Source: Clostridia bacterium (GTDB lineage: Bacteria > Bacillota_A > Clostridia > Oscillospirales > Butyricicoccaceae). Taken from it: DNA of 5,290 bases. Under the pieces are notes generated by a model. That model was not told the DNA's origin and made no database searches. It was given only the letters and a program-made list of their open reading frames with translations. The translations under genes and the position numbers were made by a program. Shown piece after piece: positions 1-5,290 of the stretch (positions within the stretch are counted from its first letter, which is position 1; every line of letters begins with the position of its first letter). Where the stretch lies: positions 1-5,290 of the forward strand of contig JAFOHJ010000306.1 in the NCBI GenBank assembly GCA_017421885.1, given 5' to 3'.

Positions 1-27
1 ACGTTCTTGTGAGGGCCCCTTTGTCAT
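1..27 (-). CDS. Possible 5' end of the next minus-strand gene (dnaB by gene order?), partial
   Basis: A minus-strand ATG at 25-27 opens a frame that stays open to the left edge and reads MTKGPSQER. The frame is closed upstream by a TGA at 61-63, so nothing longer is hidden here. There is no convincing ribosome binding site; the only purine-rich stretch (GGCGGA) lies in the arm of the stem-loop at 36-60. In many Firmicutes the gene after gdpP-rplI is the replicative helicase dnaB, whose N-terminus often has a short variable lead before a conserved Pro-Pro-His/Gln-Asn stretch, which would fall outside the window. Nine codons cannot establish this, and the ATG may be fortuitous. Confidence 0.2.
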
Positions 28-35
28 TTTATAGA

Positions 36-97
36 TTTCCGCCGAATGAATCAGCGGAAATCACTCGCCGCAGGGGCGGCGCGGCACCCTTGTGCCG
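36..97 (-). other. Cluster of three stem-loops downstream of rplI
   Basis: In the 128 bases after the rplI stop three inverted repeats follow one another. At 82-97 CGGCAC and GTGCCG enclose a 4-base loop. Directly abutting it at 66-81 CGCCGC and GCGGCG enclose another 4-base loop. At 36-45 and 51-60 two 10-base arms enclose a 5-base loop; the arms pair fully if one T-G wobble is allowed on the minus strand. None is followed by a run of T on either strand, so these are not ordinary intrinsic terminators. On the minus strand they would lie in the 3' untranslated RNA of rplI or in the leader of the next gene. Possible roles are mRNA stabilisation or processing, a structured RNA, or a dispersed REP-like repeat; the sequence alone cannot separate these. 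The stem-loops are certain as sequence, the function is not known. Confidence 0.6.
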
Positions 98-128
98 TTC
101 GAAGTCAAAGCACGAAGCCTTGCGTTTT

Positions 129-575
129 TTATTCTTCACTTACTACTACCTTAACTACGCCGTTTACTTCTGTGAACAGCTTGGCTTTGACTTCGTAGGT
201 GCCAAAGCTTTTGATGCCCTCATCGAGTGTCAGCTTTGCCTTGGGAATATCGATATTATACTGAGCCTTGAGCGCATCGGAAATCTCCTTTGTGGTAACC
301 GAGCCGAAAATTCGTCCGCCGCTGCCGGCCTTCGCCTTGATCTTAACGGGCATCTCAGCCAGCTTCTTGCTCAGGTCGATAGCAGCCTGCTTCTCGAGGT
401 CGTGACGGCGCTTTGCTGCGTCATCGGCGATCTTCTTGGCGTTCATAGCATCGGCTGTAGCTTCCATAGCCAGCTTCTTGGGCAGGAGGAAGTTGCGGGC
501 ATAACCGTCGGATACATTGACCATCTCGCCCTTCTTGCCCTGACCCTTTACATTTTCAAGCAGAATTACTTTCAT
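129..575 (-). CDS. rplI: 50S ribosomal protein L9
   Basis: Large-subunit ribosomal protein that binds 23S rRNA and helps keep the reading frame during translation. The 148-residue product matches the usual length of about 148-150. The N-terminal rRNA-binding domain is clear: residues 11-36 carry the L9 signature with Gly13, Gly16, Val21, Gly24-Tyr25, Asn28-Phe29-Leu30 and Pro32-Lys33. A charged helical linker of roughly residues 41-75 follows, then the C-terminal domain beginning at GGRIFGSVT. The start at 573-575 is chosen because the family begins MKVILLENV and AGGAG stands 7 bases upstream (583-587); an in-frame ATG 30 bases earlier would add a non-homologous, highly charged lead inside gdpP. 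The gene is 4 bases behind gdpP with its ribosome binding site inside the gdpP coding end, so the two are almost certainly cotranscribed and perhaps translationally coupled. No U-tract terminator follows within the window. Confidence 0.98.
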   Translation of the reverse strand: MKVILLENVKGQGKKGEMVNVSDGYARNFLLPKKLAMEATADAMNAKKIADDAAKRRHDLEKQAAIDLSKKLAEMPVKIKAKAGSGGRIFGSVTTKEISDALKAQYNIDIPKAKLTLDEGIKSFGTYEVKAKLFTEVNGVVKVVVSEE

Positions 576-579
576 ATTT

Positions 580-2589
580 TTACTCCTCTTTTCTCTTTGT
601 TTCATTCAGATATTCGGATATTGCCTGATGAAGCATGGGAACAACCTCATCGGGCGTTTTATCCCTGAACTGGGCGCCGGCCATAGTCATACTGCCGCCG
701 CCTCCGATCTTTTCAAGAACGAACTGAACATTTACCTTACCATAGGAACGGCCCGAAACGGCGGTTCCTCCCGAACCTTCGGCAAACACCGCAAAGGCGG
801 CCGAAACGTCGGAGATATTGATCAGCTCATCTACCGCCTGCGATGCGACTGCGCGCTCGACAGGCTGGTGGGACACTACCAGCGAGATACCGGGGAAGAT
901 ATGTCTTGCCTCGGAGATCATCTGATAGCGCTTTATGTAACCGTCAAGGTTGCCCGAGAACATTTTTCTGACGTCGACGGTGTCGGCGCCGATCTCACGC
1001 AGGTAGGCAGCCGCCTCGAAGGTGCGGACGCCGGTCTTGACGGTGAAGCTCTTGGTGTCGAGTACGATGCCCGAAAGAAGGGCCTCGGCTTCGACCTTAA
1101 GCAGCTCGTTGGGGGTGATTATATACTGCAGTAGCTCGGTGACCAGTTCGCTGGCCGAACTGGCATAGGGCTCGTGCAGATTGATGGCTGTGCGCTCGAT
1201 ATAGCTTGCGGCGCGGCGATGATGGTCAATTACAGTGACCTTCTGGATAGCGTCAAGCAGCTTAGGACTCTCGACGATATCGGGGCGGGATGTGTCGACA
1301 ACTACCAGCAACGACTGGGCATCGGCCATGATCATGGCCTCCTCTTCGCTGACGAATATACCCTCGTATTCGGGTGCTGCGGCAAGGCGGTCGATCAACT
1401 CCTTTGCCGAAGTAAGCTCGCGGTTGCAGACAATGTGCACCTTTTTGCCGCACTTTCTGACTGCGGCAACGATGCCGGCTGCCGAACCTATCGAGTCGAG
1501 GTCAGAGACCCTATGACCCATAACAAAGACCTGACTGGAGTCGCGAATGAGCTGTCTGAGAGCATTTGCAACAACTCGTGCCTTGACCTTTGTGCGCTTT
1601 TCAATCTCCTTGCTCTGACCGCCGTAGAACTCGAAGTCGGTGGGAGACTTGATAACTACCTGATCGCCTCCGCGCGACAGAGCCATGTCGAGGCTGAGGT
1701 TGGCAAAAGTGTAGAGCTGCTCGAGGCTGCAGTCGCTTCCCTTACCGATGCCGATGGAGATGGTGGCAGGGATGCCCTCGCTGTTCTTTACCTCATGCAT
1801 GCTCTCGATGATGGTGAACTTATCGGCTGTGAAGTGAAGCAGAGCACTGTATTCGAAGACAACGAGATACTTGCTTCGCTCGAGTTTGCGCAGTATGCCG
1901 CCGCTGGGCTTGAACCACTCGGTAAGGCGGCGGTCGATATCAGCGGTGATCATAGATTTCTCAGTCTCGCTGATGCCTTTGTAAAGATCCTCATGGCTGT
2001 CGATAAGGATGGTGGCAACAACAGGCCTTGTTCGCCTGAAATGCTCGACCAGCCTGTCATGCTCGGTGACATCCACCCAGAAGAGTGTTGCCAGAAGGGC
2101 ACCGGTCTCGACGGCCGAACCCTTGACAAGGTTGCCGTAGACAGTGTATTTACGTCCTGCCATCTCGATGGGAAATGGGCATTCCGACTTGCCCTCGGTC
2201 AGCCATCTTGTGTCAAAACCGGGGATGATCTCGGTGACATGAGAATCGTGAACACTACCGCGGTGTCCGTTAAGCGAAACGAACACCTCGTTCTCCCACA
2301 CCAGCTCGCCGGTGTCGAGCCTCAGAATGGCCATAGGCAAGGGAAAATTGACAATAGTATGTTTGGATGCGTTGTCTACCTGAAAGGCGAGATTTTCCAC
2401 ATAACGTCTGACGCTGTTGCGGCGTCTCCGTGCCTTTCGTCTGTAAAACACATACAGAAGGACGGTGCAGACACCTTCGGCTGCCGCGATGGGTATGGAA
2501 AAATAACCCGTAATGGCGACACAGACGACGAGCATCAGAAATATCGTTTTAAACCCCGGTTCCAAGAGTTTTGCCAACTTTTTATCCAT
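580..2589 (-). CDS. gdpP: Cyclic-di-AMP phosphodiesterase GdpP (DHH/DHHA1)
   Basis: Membrane-bound enzyme that hydrolyses c-di-AMP to pApA and so tunes potassium and osmotic homeostasis and wall stress responses. The 669 residues are near the usual 650-660. Two membrane spans (about 14-31 and 33-49) end in a basic stretch [12 protein letters not shown]-like domain follows (about 78-175), then a degenerate GGDEF domain (about 176-315) in which the catalytic signature is replaced by ERSKY near 237-241, so no cyclase activity is expected. The DHH domain has all metal-ligand motifs: His359, Asp363 and Asp365; Asp432; Asp455-His456-His457; and Asp511. The DHHA1 domain (about 560-665) has GGGG at 629-632 followed by Ser633, where relatives such as B. 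subtilis GdpP have His. The start is supported by AGAGGA at 2596-2601, six bases upstream. It has its own promoter and is followed at once by rplI. Catalytic motifs look intact, so an active enzyme is likely. Confidence 0.97.
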   Translation of the reverse strand: MDKKLAKLLEPGFKTIFLMLVVCVAITGYFSIPIAAAEGVCTVLLYVFYRRKARRRRNSVRRYVENLAFQVDNASKHTIVNFPLPMAILRLDTGELVWENEVFVSLNGHRGSVHDSHVTEIIPGFDTRWLTEGKSECPFPIEMAGRKYTVYGNLVKGSAVETGALLATLFWVDVTEHDRLVEHFRRTRPVVATILIDSHEDLYKGISETEKSMITADIDRRLTEWFKPSGGILRKLERSKYLVVFEYSALLHFTADKFTIIESMHEVKNSEGIPATISIGIGKGSDCSLEQLYTFANLSLDMALSRGGDQVVIKSPTDFEFYGGQSKEIEKRTKVKARVVANALRQLIRDSSQVFVMGHRVSDLDSIGSAAGIVAAVRKCGKKVHIVCNRELTSAKELIDRLAAAPEYEGIFVSEEEAMIMADAQSLLVVVDTSRPDIVESPKLLDAIQKVTVIDHHRRAASYIERTAINLHEPYASSASELVTELLQYIITPNELLKVEAEALLSGIVLDTKSFTVKTGVRTFEAAAYLREIGADTVDVRKMFSGNLDGYIKRYQMISEARHIFPGISLVVSHQPVERAVASQAVDELINISDVSAAFAVFAEGSGGTAVSGRSYGKVNVQFVLEKIGGGGSMTMAGAQFRDKTPDEVVPMLHQAISEYLNETKRKEE
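583..587 (-). promoter_or_regulatory. Ribosome binding site of rplI, inside gdpP end
   Basis: AGGAG on the minus strand, 7 bases before the rplI ATG. It overlaps the codons for the last Glu-Glu residues of GdpP, so ribosomes finishing gdpP sit on it. It fixes the rplI start at 575 and suggests translational coupling. Confidence 0.85.
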
Positions 2590-2650
2590 AAGCTATCCTC
2601 TTTTCTGCCGAATCGAAGGTTTGTTTATACTTCGGGCAATATTATATTAC

Positions 2651-2679
2651 AGTATACCAAAAATTGTTTCAGATGTAAA
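2651..2679 (-). promoter_or_regulatory. Sigma-A type promoter of gdpP-rplI
   Basis: On the minus strand TTTACA (2674-2679) and TATACT (2651-2656) are separated by 17 bases, and TGG before the -10 gives an extended -10. Expected start near 2644, leaving a leader of about 55 bases before the gdpP ATG. A TATAAT (2642-2647) lies just downstream but has no -35 partner at the right distance. A second possible extended -10 (TGG-TAAAAT) lies further upstream with a weak -35. Confidence 0.7.
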
Positions 2680-2755
2680 GGGACGAGAGGTTTCCTCCCT
2701 TTTTACTTATGGACTGACGGCTTCCAACTTTGTCGATTTTACCAAATCCTTGAAT

Positions 2756-2774
2756 TTAAACATTGTTTAACAAT
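2756..2774. repeat. Overlapping AT-rich palindromes upstream of gdpP promoter
   Basis: TTAAAC-ATT-GTTTAA at 2756-2770 and ATTGTT-T-AACAAT at 2762-2774 are both perfect and overlap. They lie between the regulator gene's terminator and the gdpP promoter, about 80 bases upstream of its -35. They could be an operator or an upstream element, but such palindromes also arise by chance in AT-rich DNA. Confidence 0.35.
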
Positions 2775-2779
2775 TTCAA

Positions 2780-2828
2780 TAAAAAACAAAGAGCTACAGA
2801 TATGGATTTAACTTCCATGTCTGTAGCT
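2780..2828 (-). terminator. Rho-independent terminator of the HTH regulator gene
   Basis: Arms 2792-2806 and 2814-2828 form a 15-base-pair stem (one T-G wobble) with a 7-base loop. On the minus strand the stem is followed by CTTTGTTTTTTATTG, a classic U-tract. The stem begins in the last base of the regulator's TAA stop codon, so the signal is tightly fitted to that gene and separates it from gdpP downstream. Confidence 0.9.
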
Positions 2829-3028
2829 TATTCCTCGTCCAAATATTCTAATATATCTTCCACCCTGCATTGAAGCAATTTACATAGTTGATTCAATGTG
2901 TGCGTGGAAATATTTTCGCCGCGCTTCATGGCATAATAATTCGACAGTGGAAACCCCATTTTGCCTAAGCGATAGGATGTAATCCCTTTTTCTTTCATCG
3001 TCTGAAATAGCGGTCCATAGCTTATCAT
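2828..3028 (-). CDS. Small Cro/C1-type helix-turn-helix regulator
   Basis: A 66-residue protein consisting of little more than one XRE-family DNA-binding domain, probably a cytoplasmic transcriptional regulator. It begins MISYGPLFQTMKEKGIT, as in the short HTH_26/YozG-like family. The helix-turn-helix covers about residues 17-36 (TSYRLGKMG, then PLSNYYAMKRGE), followed by the family's closing pattern ISTHTLNQLCKLLQC and EDILEY. The start at 3026-3028 is chosen because GGAGG stands 9 bases upstream (3038-3042) and homologous proteins start here; the frame is open further up, to an ATG at 3082, but that lead has no domain character. It is divergent from the zinc-ribbon DUF4352 gene and ends in its own terminator. 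Candidate -10 sequences for its own promoter (TATAAC at 3085-3090, TATACT at 3053-3058) lack a good -35. The target is unknown; autoregulation or control of the divergent gene is a guess from layout. Confidence 0.85.
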   Translation of the reverse strand: MISYGPLFQTMKEKGITSYRLGKMGFPLSNYYAMKRGENISTHTLNQLCKLLQCRVEDILEYLDEE

Positions 3029-3037
3029 CTGCAAATA

Positions 3038-3042
3038 CCTCC
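3038..3042 (-). promoter_or_regulatory. Ribosome binding site deciding the regulator start
   Basis: GGAGG on the minus strand, 9 bases before the ATG at 3028. It lies inside the longer open frame that begins at 3082 and so argues for the shorter 66-residue product. Confidence 0.8.
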
Positions 3043-3095
3043 GTCCACATTGAGTATAGGAAGGATGTGCGGTTTTTAACATCTGTTATAATTCG

Positions 3096-3117
3096 TATAT
3101 GCGATTATTGACATATA
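3096..3117. promoter_or_regulatory. Possible operator in the divergent control region
   Basis: TATATG (3096-3101) and CATATA (3112-3117) are perfect inverted arms separated by 10 bases, placing their centres about 16 bases apart, a geometry that suits a dimeric helix-turn-helix repressor. The element overlaps the -35 box of the plus-strand promoter and lies upstream of the divergent regulator. The arms are simple AT-rich sequence, so chance is a real alternative. Confidence 0.25.
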
Positions 3118-3136
3118 TTTTGAATGATGGTAGACT
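3108..3136 (+). promoter_or_regulatory. Sigma-A type promoter of the DUF4352 gene
   Basis: A consensus TTGACA (3108-3113) and TAGACT (3131-3136) are separated by exactly 17 bases, and TGG before the -10 gives an extended -10. Expected start near 3143, leaving about 67 bases of leader. Because the promoter lies downstream of the in-frame ATG at 3099, that ATG cannot be the start of the gene when transcribed from here. Confidence 0.7.
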
Positions 3137-3209
3137 TAAATTGCTCATTTCAAATCTATTTTATGTGCCTATTTGTATTATTTTATTTCAGAAAGAGATG
3201 GTGGAAAAT

Positions 3210-3875
3210 ATGAAAAATGGCAAATTAAAAAATTGTAAAGTCTGTGGAGCAGAAGTCGCTAAAAGCGCAAAAACTTGTCCTCATTGTGGCGCCAAGCTTA
3301 AAAAGGGACACCCAATTTTAATTGGTGTTCTGGTGTTCTTTTTCCTAGTCGCCATTATTGGTTCTTCTGGTGACGGTGACGAGCCTAAAAAGGCTGAAAC
3401 CTCTACACCAACGCAGAATGTTGAAACTACTCCGACTCAAACGGAAAAGGAACCTGAACTGGAAAAAGAAAATAAAAGCGCATTTTATGTTGGAGAAACC
3501 GCAGAGTTAAAAGGCGTGAGTGTTACTCTTGCCAGCGTAACCGAAAGCACGGGGTCTACATACAATACGCCCACTGATGGAAATGTATTTGTGCTTTGTG
3601 AATTTGAGATTGCAAATGATTCTGATAAGGAAATTACGGTTTCTTCTATGATGAGTTTTGAAGCATACTGTGACGACTATACCTGCACGTTCAGCCTCAG
3701 TGCGTTGATGGAAAAGGGCAATAAAAATCAGCTGGACGGAACTGTTGCCGCAGGCAAAAAGTTTAACGGGGTCGTTGGCTACGAAGTCCCTACTGATTGG
3801 CAGGAACTTGAAATCGTTTTCACTCCAGACTTCTGGAGTGGAGAAGATATTACTTTTATTGCTACCAATAGCTAA
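3210..3875 (+). CDS. Zinc-ribbon, single-span membrane protein with DUF4352 domain
   Basis: A 221-residue protein of unknown function. A four-Cys zinc ribbon stands at the N-terminus (Cys9-x2-Cys12-Gly and Cys23-Pro-His-Cys26-Gly), followed by basic residues KLKKGH and one hydrophobic span at about 35-51. A polar linker rich in Thr, Pro, Glu and Lys (about 52-90) leads to a C-terminal DUF4352, an immunoglobulin-like fold (about 91-221) with GETAELKGVSVTL, GNVFVLCEFEI-N, SSMMSFEAYCDDY, LDGTVAAGKKFNG and GYEVP. By the positive-inside rule the ribbon is cytoplasmic and the DUF4352 domain outside. Start 3210 is chosen for GGTGG at 3200-3204; ATG 3198 has no spaced binding site, and ATG 3099 lies before the promoter. 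DUF4352 proteins of Firmicutes are often lipoproteins or membrane-anchored; no lipobox is seen here. Base composition is AT-richer than gdpP or rnj, which suggests acquisition. Confidence 0.85.
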   Translation: MKNGKLKNCKVCGAEVAKSAKTCPHCGAKLKKGHPILIGVLVFFFLVAIIGSSGDGDEPKKAETSTPTQNVETTPTQTEKEPELEKENKSAFYVGETAELKGVSVTLASVTESTGSTYNTPTDGNVFVLCEFEIANDSDKEITVSSMMSFEAYCDDYTCTFSLSALMEKGNKNQLDGTVAAGKKFNGVVGYEVPTDWQELEIVFTPDFWSGEDITFIATNS

Positions 3876-3884
3876 ATAAAAACA

Positions 3885-3925
3885 AATAGGCTCCACAGAA
3901 TTTTGGAAATTCTGTGGAGCCTATT
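3885..3925 (-). terminator. Long perfect hairpin; U-tract on the minus strand
   Basis: Two perfect 19-base arms (3885-3903 and 3907-3925) enclose only TGG. On the minus strand the stem is followed by TGTTTTTATTTAG, a canonical terminator for transcripts arriving from RNase J. On the plus strand it begins nine bases after the DUF4352 stop, but what follows (CCTATACTTGG) is a poor U-tract. It may still act in both directions or protect the plus-strand mRNA 3' end. Confidence 0.8.
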
Positions 3926-3941
3926 CCTATACTTGGAGCTC

Positions 3942-3954
3942 CGTCGAATCGACG
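3942..3954. repeat. 13-base palindrome between convergent genes
   Basis: CGTCGA-A-TCGACG is perfect, and the 8-base palindrome GGAGCTCC at 3935-3942 abuts it. Neither has a U-tract. They lie in the convergent intergenic region between the two hairpins; no function can be assigned. Confidence 0.4.
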
Positions 3955-3985
3955 AAGGGTTTGACAGATAAGGCTATATCAGTCC

Positions 3986-4006
3986 AAAAGGTAAAAGGGA
4001 AAAGGT
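3986..4006. repeat. Three tandem 7-base repeats
   Basis: AAAAGGT, AAAAGGG and AAAAGGT follow one another without gaps, one base differing. On the minus strand this is a pyrimidine-rich tract in the presumed 3' untranslated region of rnj. It may be simple slippage-derived sequence. Confidence 0.5.
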
Positions 4007-4039
4007 TTCCGTGGGGCTCCTGTCATATATCGCTCAAAT

Positions 4040-4070
4040 AGCCGCCCCGAAAGGGCGGCTTTTATCTTAT
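4040..4070 (+). terminator. GC-rich terminator facing the plus strand
   Basis: AGCCGCCC (4040-4047) and GGGCGGCT (4053-4060) pair perfectly around a 5-base CGAAA loop. On the plus strand TTTATCTTAT follows, giving a good terminator for transcription arriving from the DUF4352 gene, with the U-tract running into the rnj stop codon. On the minus strand ATTTGAGCG follows, a weak U-tract, so it may act partly in both directions just after rnj. Confidence 0.8.
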
Positions 4071-5290
4071 CGCTCGCTATTATCCGTAATAATAGTAATT
4101 ATGGGAAGAACCATGGGGCGGCGCTTGATCTCCTTGTAGAGATATTCGCCAAGGTCGTCGCGGATGCGGTTCTTGATGGTGTTGCGGTCACGTGTACGCC
4201 TCTCGGCAATGCATTTCTCGATGGCATTGCGTGTGATCTCCTTCATGCCGTCGATCAGGTCACCCTGCTCGCGGGCATAGATGAAGCCGCGTGTCATGAT
4301 ATCGGGGCCCGAAAGCACCTGAGTCATGTCGCGGTTGAAGATAGCCTCGGCAACGATGATACCTTCTTCGCTGAGCACCTTGCGCTCGCGCAGAACTGCC
4401 GAACCTACATCACCTACACCGTAGCCGTCAACAAGAACTCGTCCTGCCTGAACCGAGGTGTTGCGGTATATCCTCTCACCGTCAAGCTCAACCACCTGAC
4501 CCAGCTCGCCGATGATGACGTTTTCTTCCTTAACACCGCACTGAACACCCAGATCGCCGTGGATCAGCAGGTGGCGGTGCTCGCCGTGAACCGGCATGAA
4601 AAACTTGGGTCTTGTCAGCGCAAGGATCATCTTGAGCTCTTCCTGGCAGGCATGGCCCGAAACATGGACATCTGCAATGGCATTGTATACCACCTCGGCA
4701 CCCTTCTTGAACAGTTCGTTGATCATACCCGAGATCGACTTTTCATTGCCGGGGATGGGCGATGCCGAGATGATGATGCGGTCGCCGCTGCCTACCTCGA
4801 TGGCACGGTGGCCGGTGAAGGCCATGCGGTGAAGGGCACTCATGGGCTCACCCTGGCTGCCCGTAGTGATAACCACGATCTTATCCATGGGATAGCGGTT
4901 TATGTCGTTCAGCTCGATGATAGTACCTTCGGGGGCCTTGATATAGCCCAGCTCCAGCGCTACATTCAGGATATTTTCCATGCTGCGTCCCGAAACAGCC
5001 ACCTTGCGGCCGTATTTGACAGCGCAGGAGATGATCTGCTGGATTCGGTCGACATTCGAGGCGAAGCTTGCCACGATGATCCTTCGGTCACAGCCCTTGA
5101 AATATGCATCAAAGGTCTTGCCTACCTTGCGCTCACTCATGGAGAATCCGGCACGTTCGGCATTGGTCGAATCACTCATCAGAAGCAGTACCCCTTCCCT
5201 GCCCAGTGCACCAAAACGTTCGAGGTCGATCATCTGTCCCTTTACAGGTGTGGGGTCGATCTTGAAGTCGCCGGTCATGATTACTGTGCC
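4067..5290 (-). CDS. rnj: Ribonuclease J, C-terminal part (runs off right edge)
   Basis: RNase J combines 5'-3' exonuclease and endonuclease activity and is central to mRNA decay and rRNA maturation in Firmicutes. About 407 of roughly 555 residues are visible; the N-terminal metallo-beta-lactamase half with the HxHxDH motif lies beyond the edge, and the frame is open to 5290, so the ATG at 5276-5278 is internal. Visible motifs, numbered from the first complete codon, are TGDFK-D (6-12, metal Asp8), SDSTNAERAG (39-48), the beta-CASP stretches ASFASNVDRIQQ (74-85) and SGRSMENI (100-107), TTGSQGEP (142-149), SASPIPGNE (175-183), HVSGHA (209-214) and PVHGEHRHL (233-241). The C-terminal domain has GIIVAEAIFNRD and closes with RRPMVLPIITII, the family's normal end, so the 3' end is intact. 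The organism may have a second paralogue (J1/J2); which this is cannot be told. Confidence 0.97.
   Translation of the reverse strand, partial: GTVIMTGDFKIDPTPVKGQMIDLERFGALGREGVLLLMSDSTNAERAGFSMSERKVGKTFDAYFKGCDRRIIVASFASNVDRIQQIISCAVKYGRKVAVSGRSMENILNVALELGYIKAPEGTIIELNDINRYPMDKIVVITTGSQGEPMSALHRMAFTGHRAIEVGSGDRIIISASPIPGNEKSISGMINELFKKGAEVVYNAIADVHVSGHACQEELKMILALTRPKFFMPVHGEHRHLLIHGDLGVQCGVKEENVIIGELGQVVELDGERIYRNTSVQAGRVLVDGYGVGDVGSAVLRERKVLSEEGIIVAEAIFNRDMTQVLSGPDIMTRGFIYAREQGDLIDGMKEITRNAIEKCIAERRTRDRNTIKNRIRDDLGEYLYKEIKRRPMVLPIITIITDNSER

Noticed and set aside
9..1134. Plus-strand open frames opposite rplI and the 3' part of gdpP.
   Set aside because: Shadows of well-recognised genes on the minus strand; no recognisable protein features.
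2677..2704. AAAGGGA and TCCCTTT arms with a following T-run on the plus strand, resembling a terminator.
   Set aside because: The stem is only 7 pairs with a 12-base loop, no plus-strand gene feeds it, and it overlaps the -35 box of gdpP.
1174..2811. A long open reading frame on the plus strand opposite gdpP.
   Set aside because: It mirrors the codon bias of gdpP, has no family motifs, no ribosome binding site, and runs through the gdpP promoter and into the regulator's terminator. GdpP on the other strand explains the sequence fully.
3099..3209. A longer start (ATG at 3099) for the DUF4352 protein, adding 37 residues including a hydrophobic stretch.
   Set aside because: The promoter at 3108-3136 lies downstream of it, there is no ribosome binding site, and the extra residues precede the usual N-terminal zinc ribbon.
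3507..3896. A 129-codon minus-strand open frame opposite the DUF4352 gene.
   Set aside because: No binding site or family character; the plus-strand frame has clear zinc-ribbon and DUF4352 motifs.
3961..3989. A TTGACA at 3961-3966 on the plus strand as a possible promoter.
   Set aside because: No -10 box at 16-18 bases (the bases there are CCAAAA-like), and no plus-strand gene follows.
1..5290. CRISPR array, tRNA, rRNA, transposase, attachment site, or defence system.
   Set aside because: No regularly spaced repeats, cloverleaf, rRNA-like sequence, recombinase motifs or known defence domains were seen anywhere in the window.

Overview
The window looks like chromosomal DNA of a Gram-positive gut-type Clostridia, probably an Oscillospiraceae/Ruminococcus-like organism. 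This rests on a c-di-AMP phosphodiesterase of GdpP type next to ribosomal protein L9 and on an RNase J, with strong AGGAG-type ribosome binding sites. The lineage is inferred from gene content and style; there is no marker gene in the window that fixes it.

Layout from left to right. 1-128: an untranslated stretch downstream of rplI carrying three close stem-loops, with a possible start of another minus-strand gene at the very edge. 129-575 (-): rplI, ribosomal protein L9. 580-2589 (-): gdpP, a membrane-bound PAS/degenerate-GGDEF/DHH-DHHA1 phosphodiesterase, with a good promoter at 2651-2679; rplI follows it by 4 bases and its ribosome binding site lies inside the end of gdpP. 2590-2827: intergenic region holding the gdpP promoter, AT-rich palindromes and a strong terminator for the next gene. 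2828-3028 (-): a 66-residue Cro/C1-type regulator. 3029-3209: divergent control region with a good plus-strand promoter and a possible operator. 3210-3875 (+): a zinc-ribbon, single-membrane-span, DUF4352 protein. 3876-4066: convergent intergenic region with two strong hairpins. 4067-5290 (-): the C-terminal three quarters of RNase J, running off the right edge.

The minus-strand housekeeping genes (rnj, gdpP, rplI) are GC-rich, while the regulator and DUF4352 pair and their flanks are clearly AT-richer. The simplest reading is that this two-gene accessory module, each gene with its own signals, sits between rnj and gdpP-rplI. The core genes serve RNA decay, c-di-AMP turnover and translation. 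The accessory pair is probably a small envelope-associated protein and a regulator, but its function is unknown. I see no CRISPR array, tRNA, rRNA, transposase or defence system. The least ordinary signals are the two hairpins at 3885-4060, whose U-tracts face the opposite way from the nearest gene, the stem-loop cluster at 36-97, and a substituted DHHA1 motif residue in GdpP.
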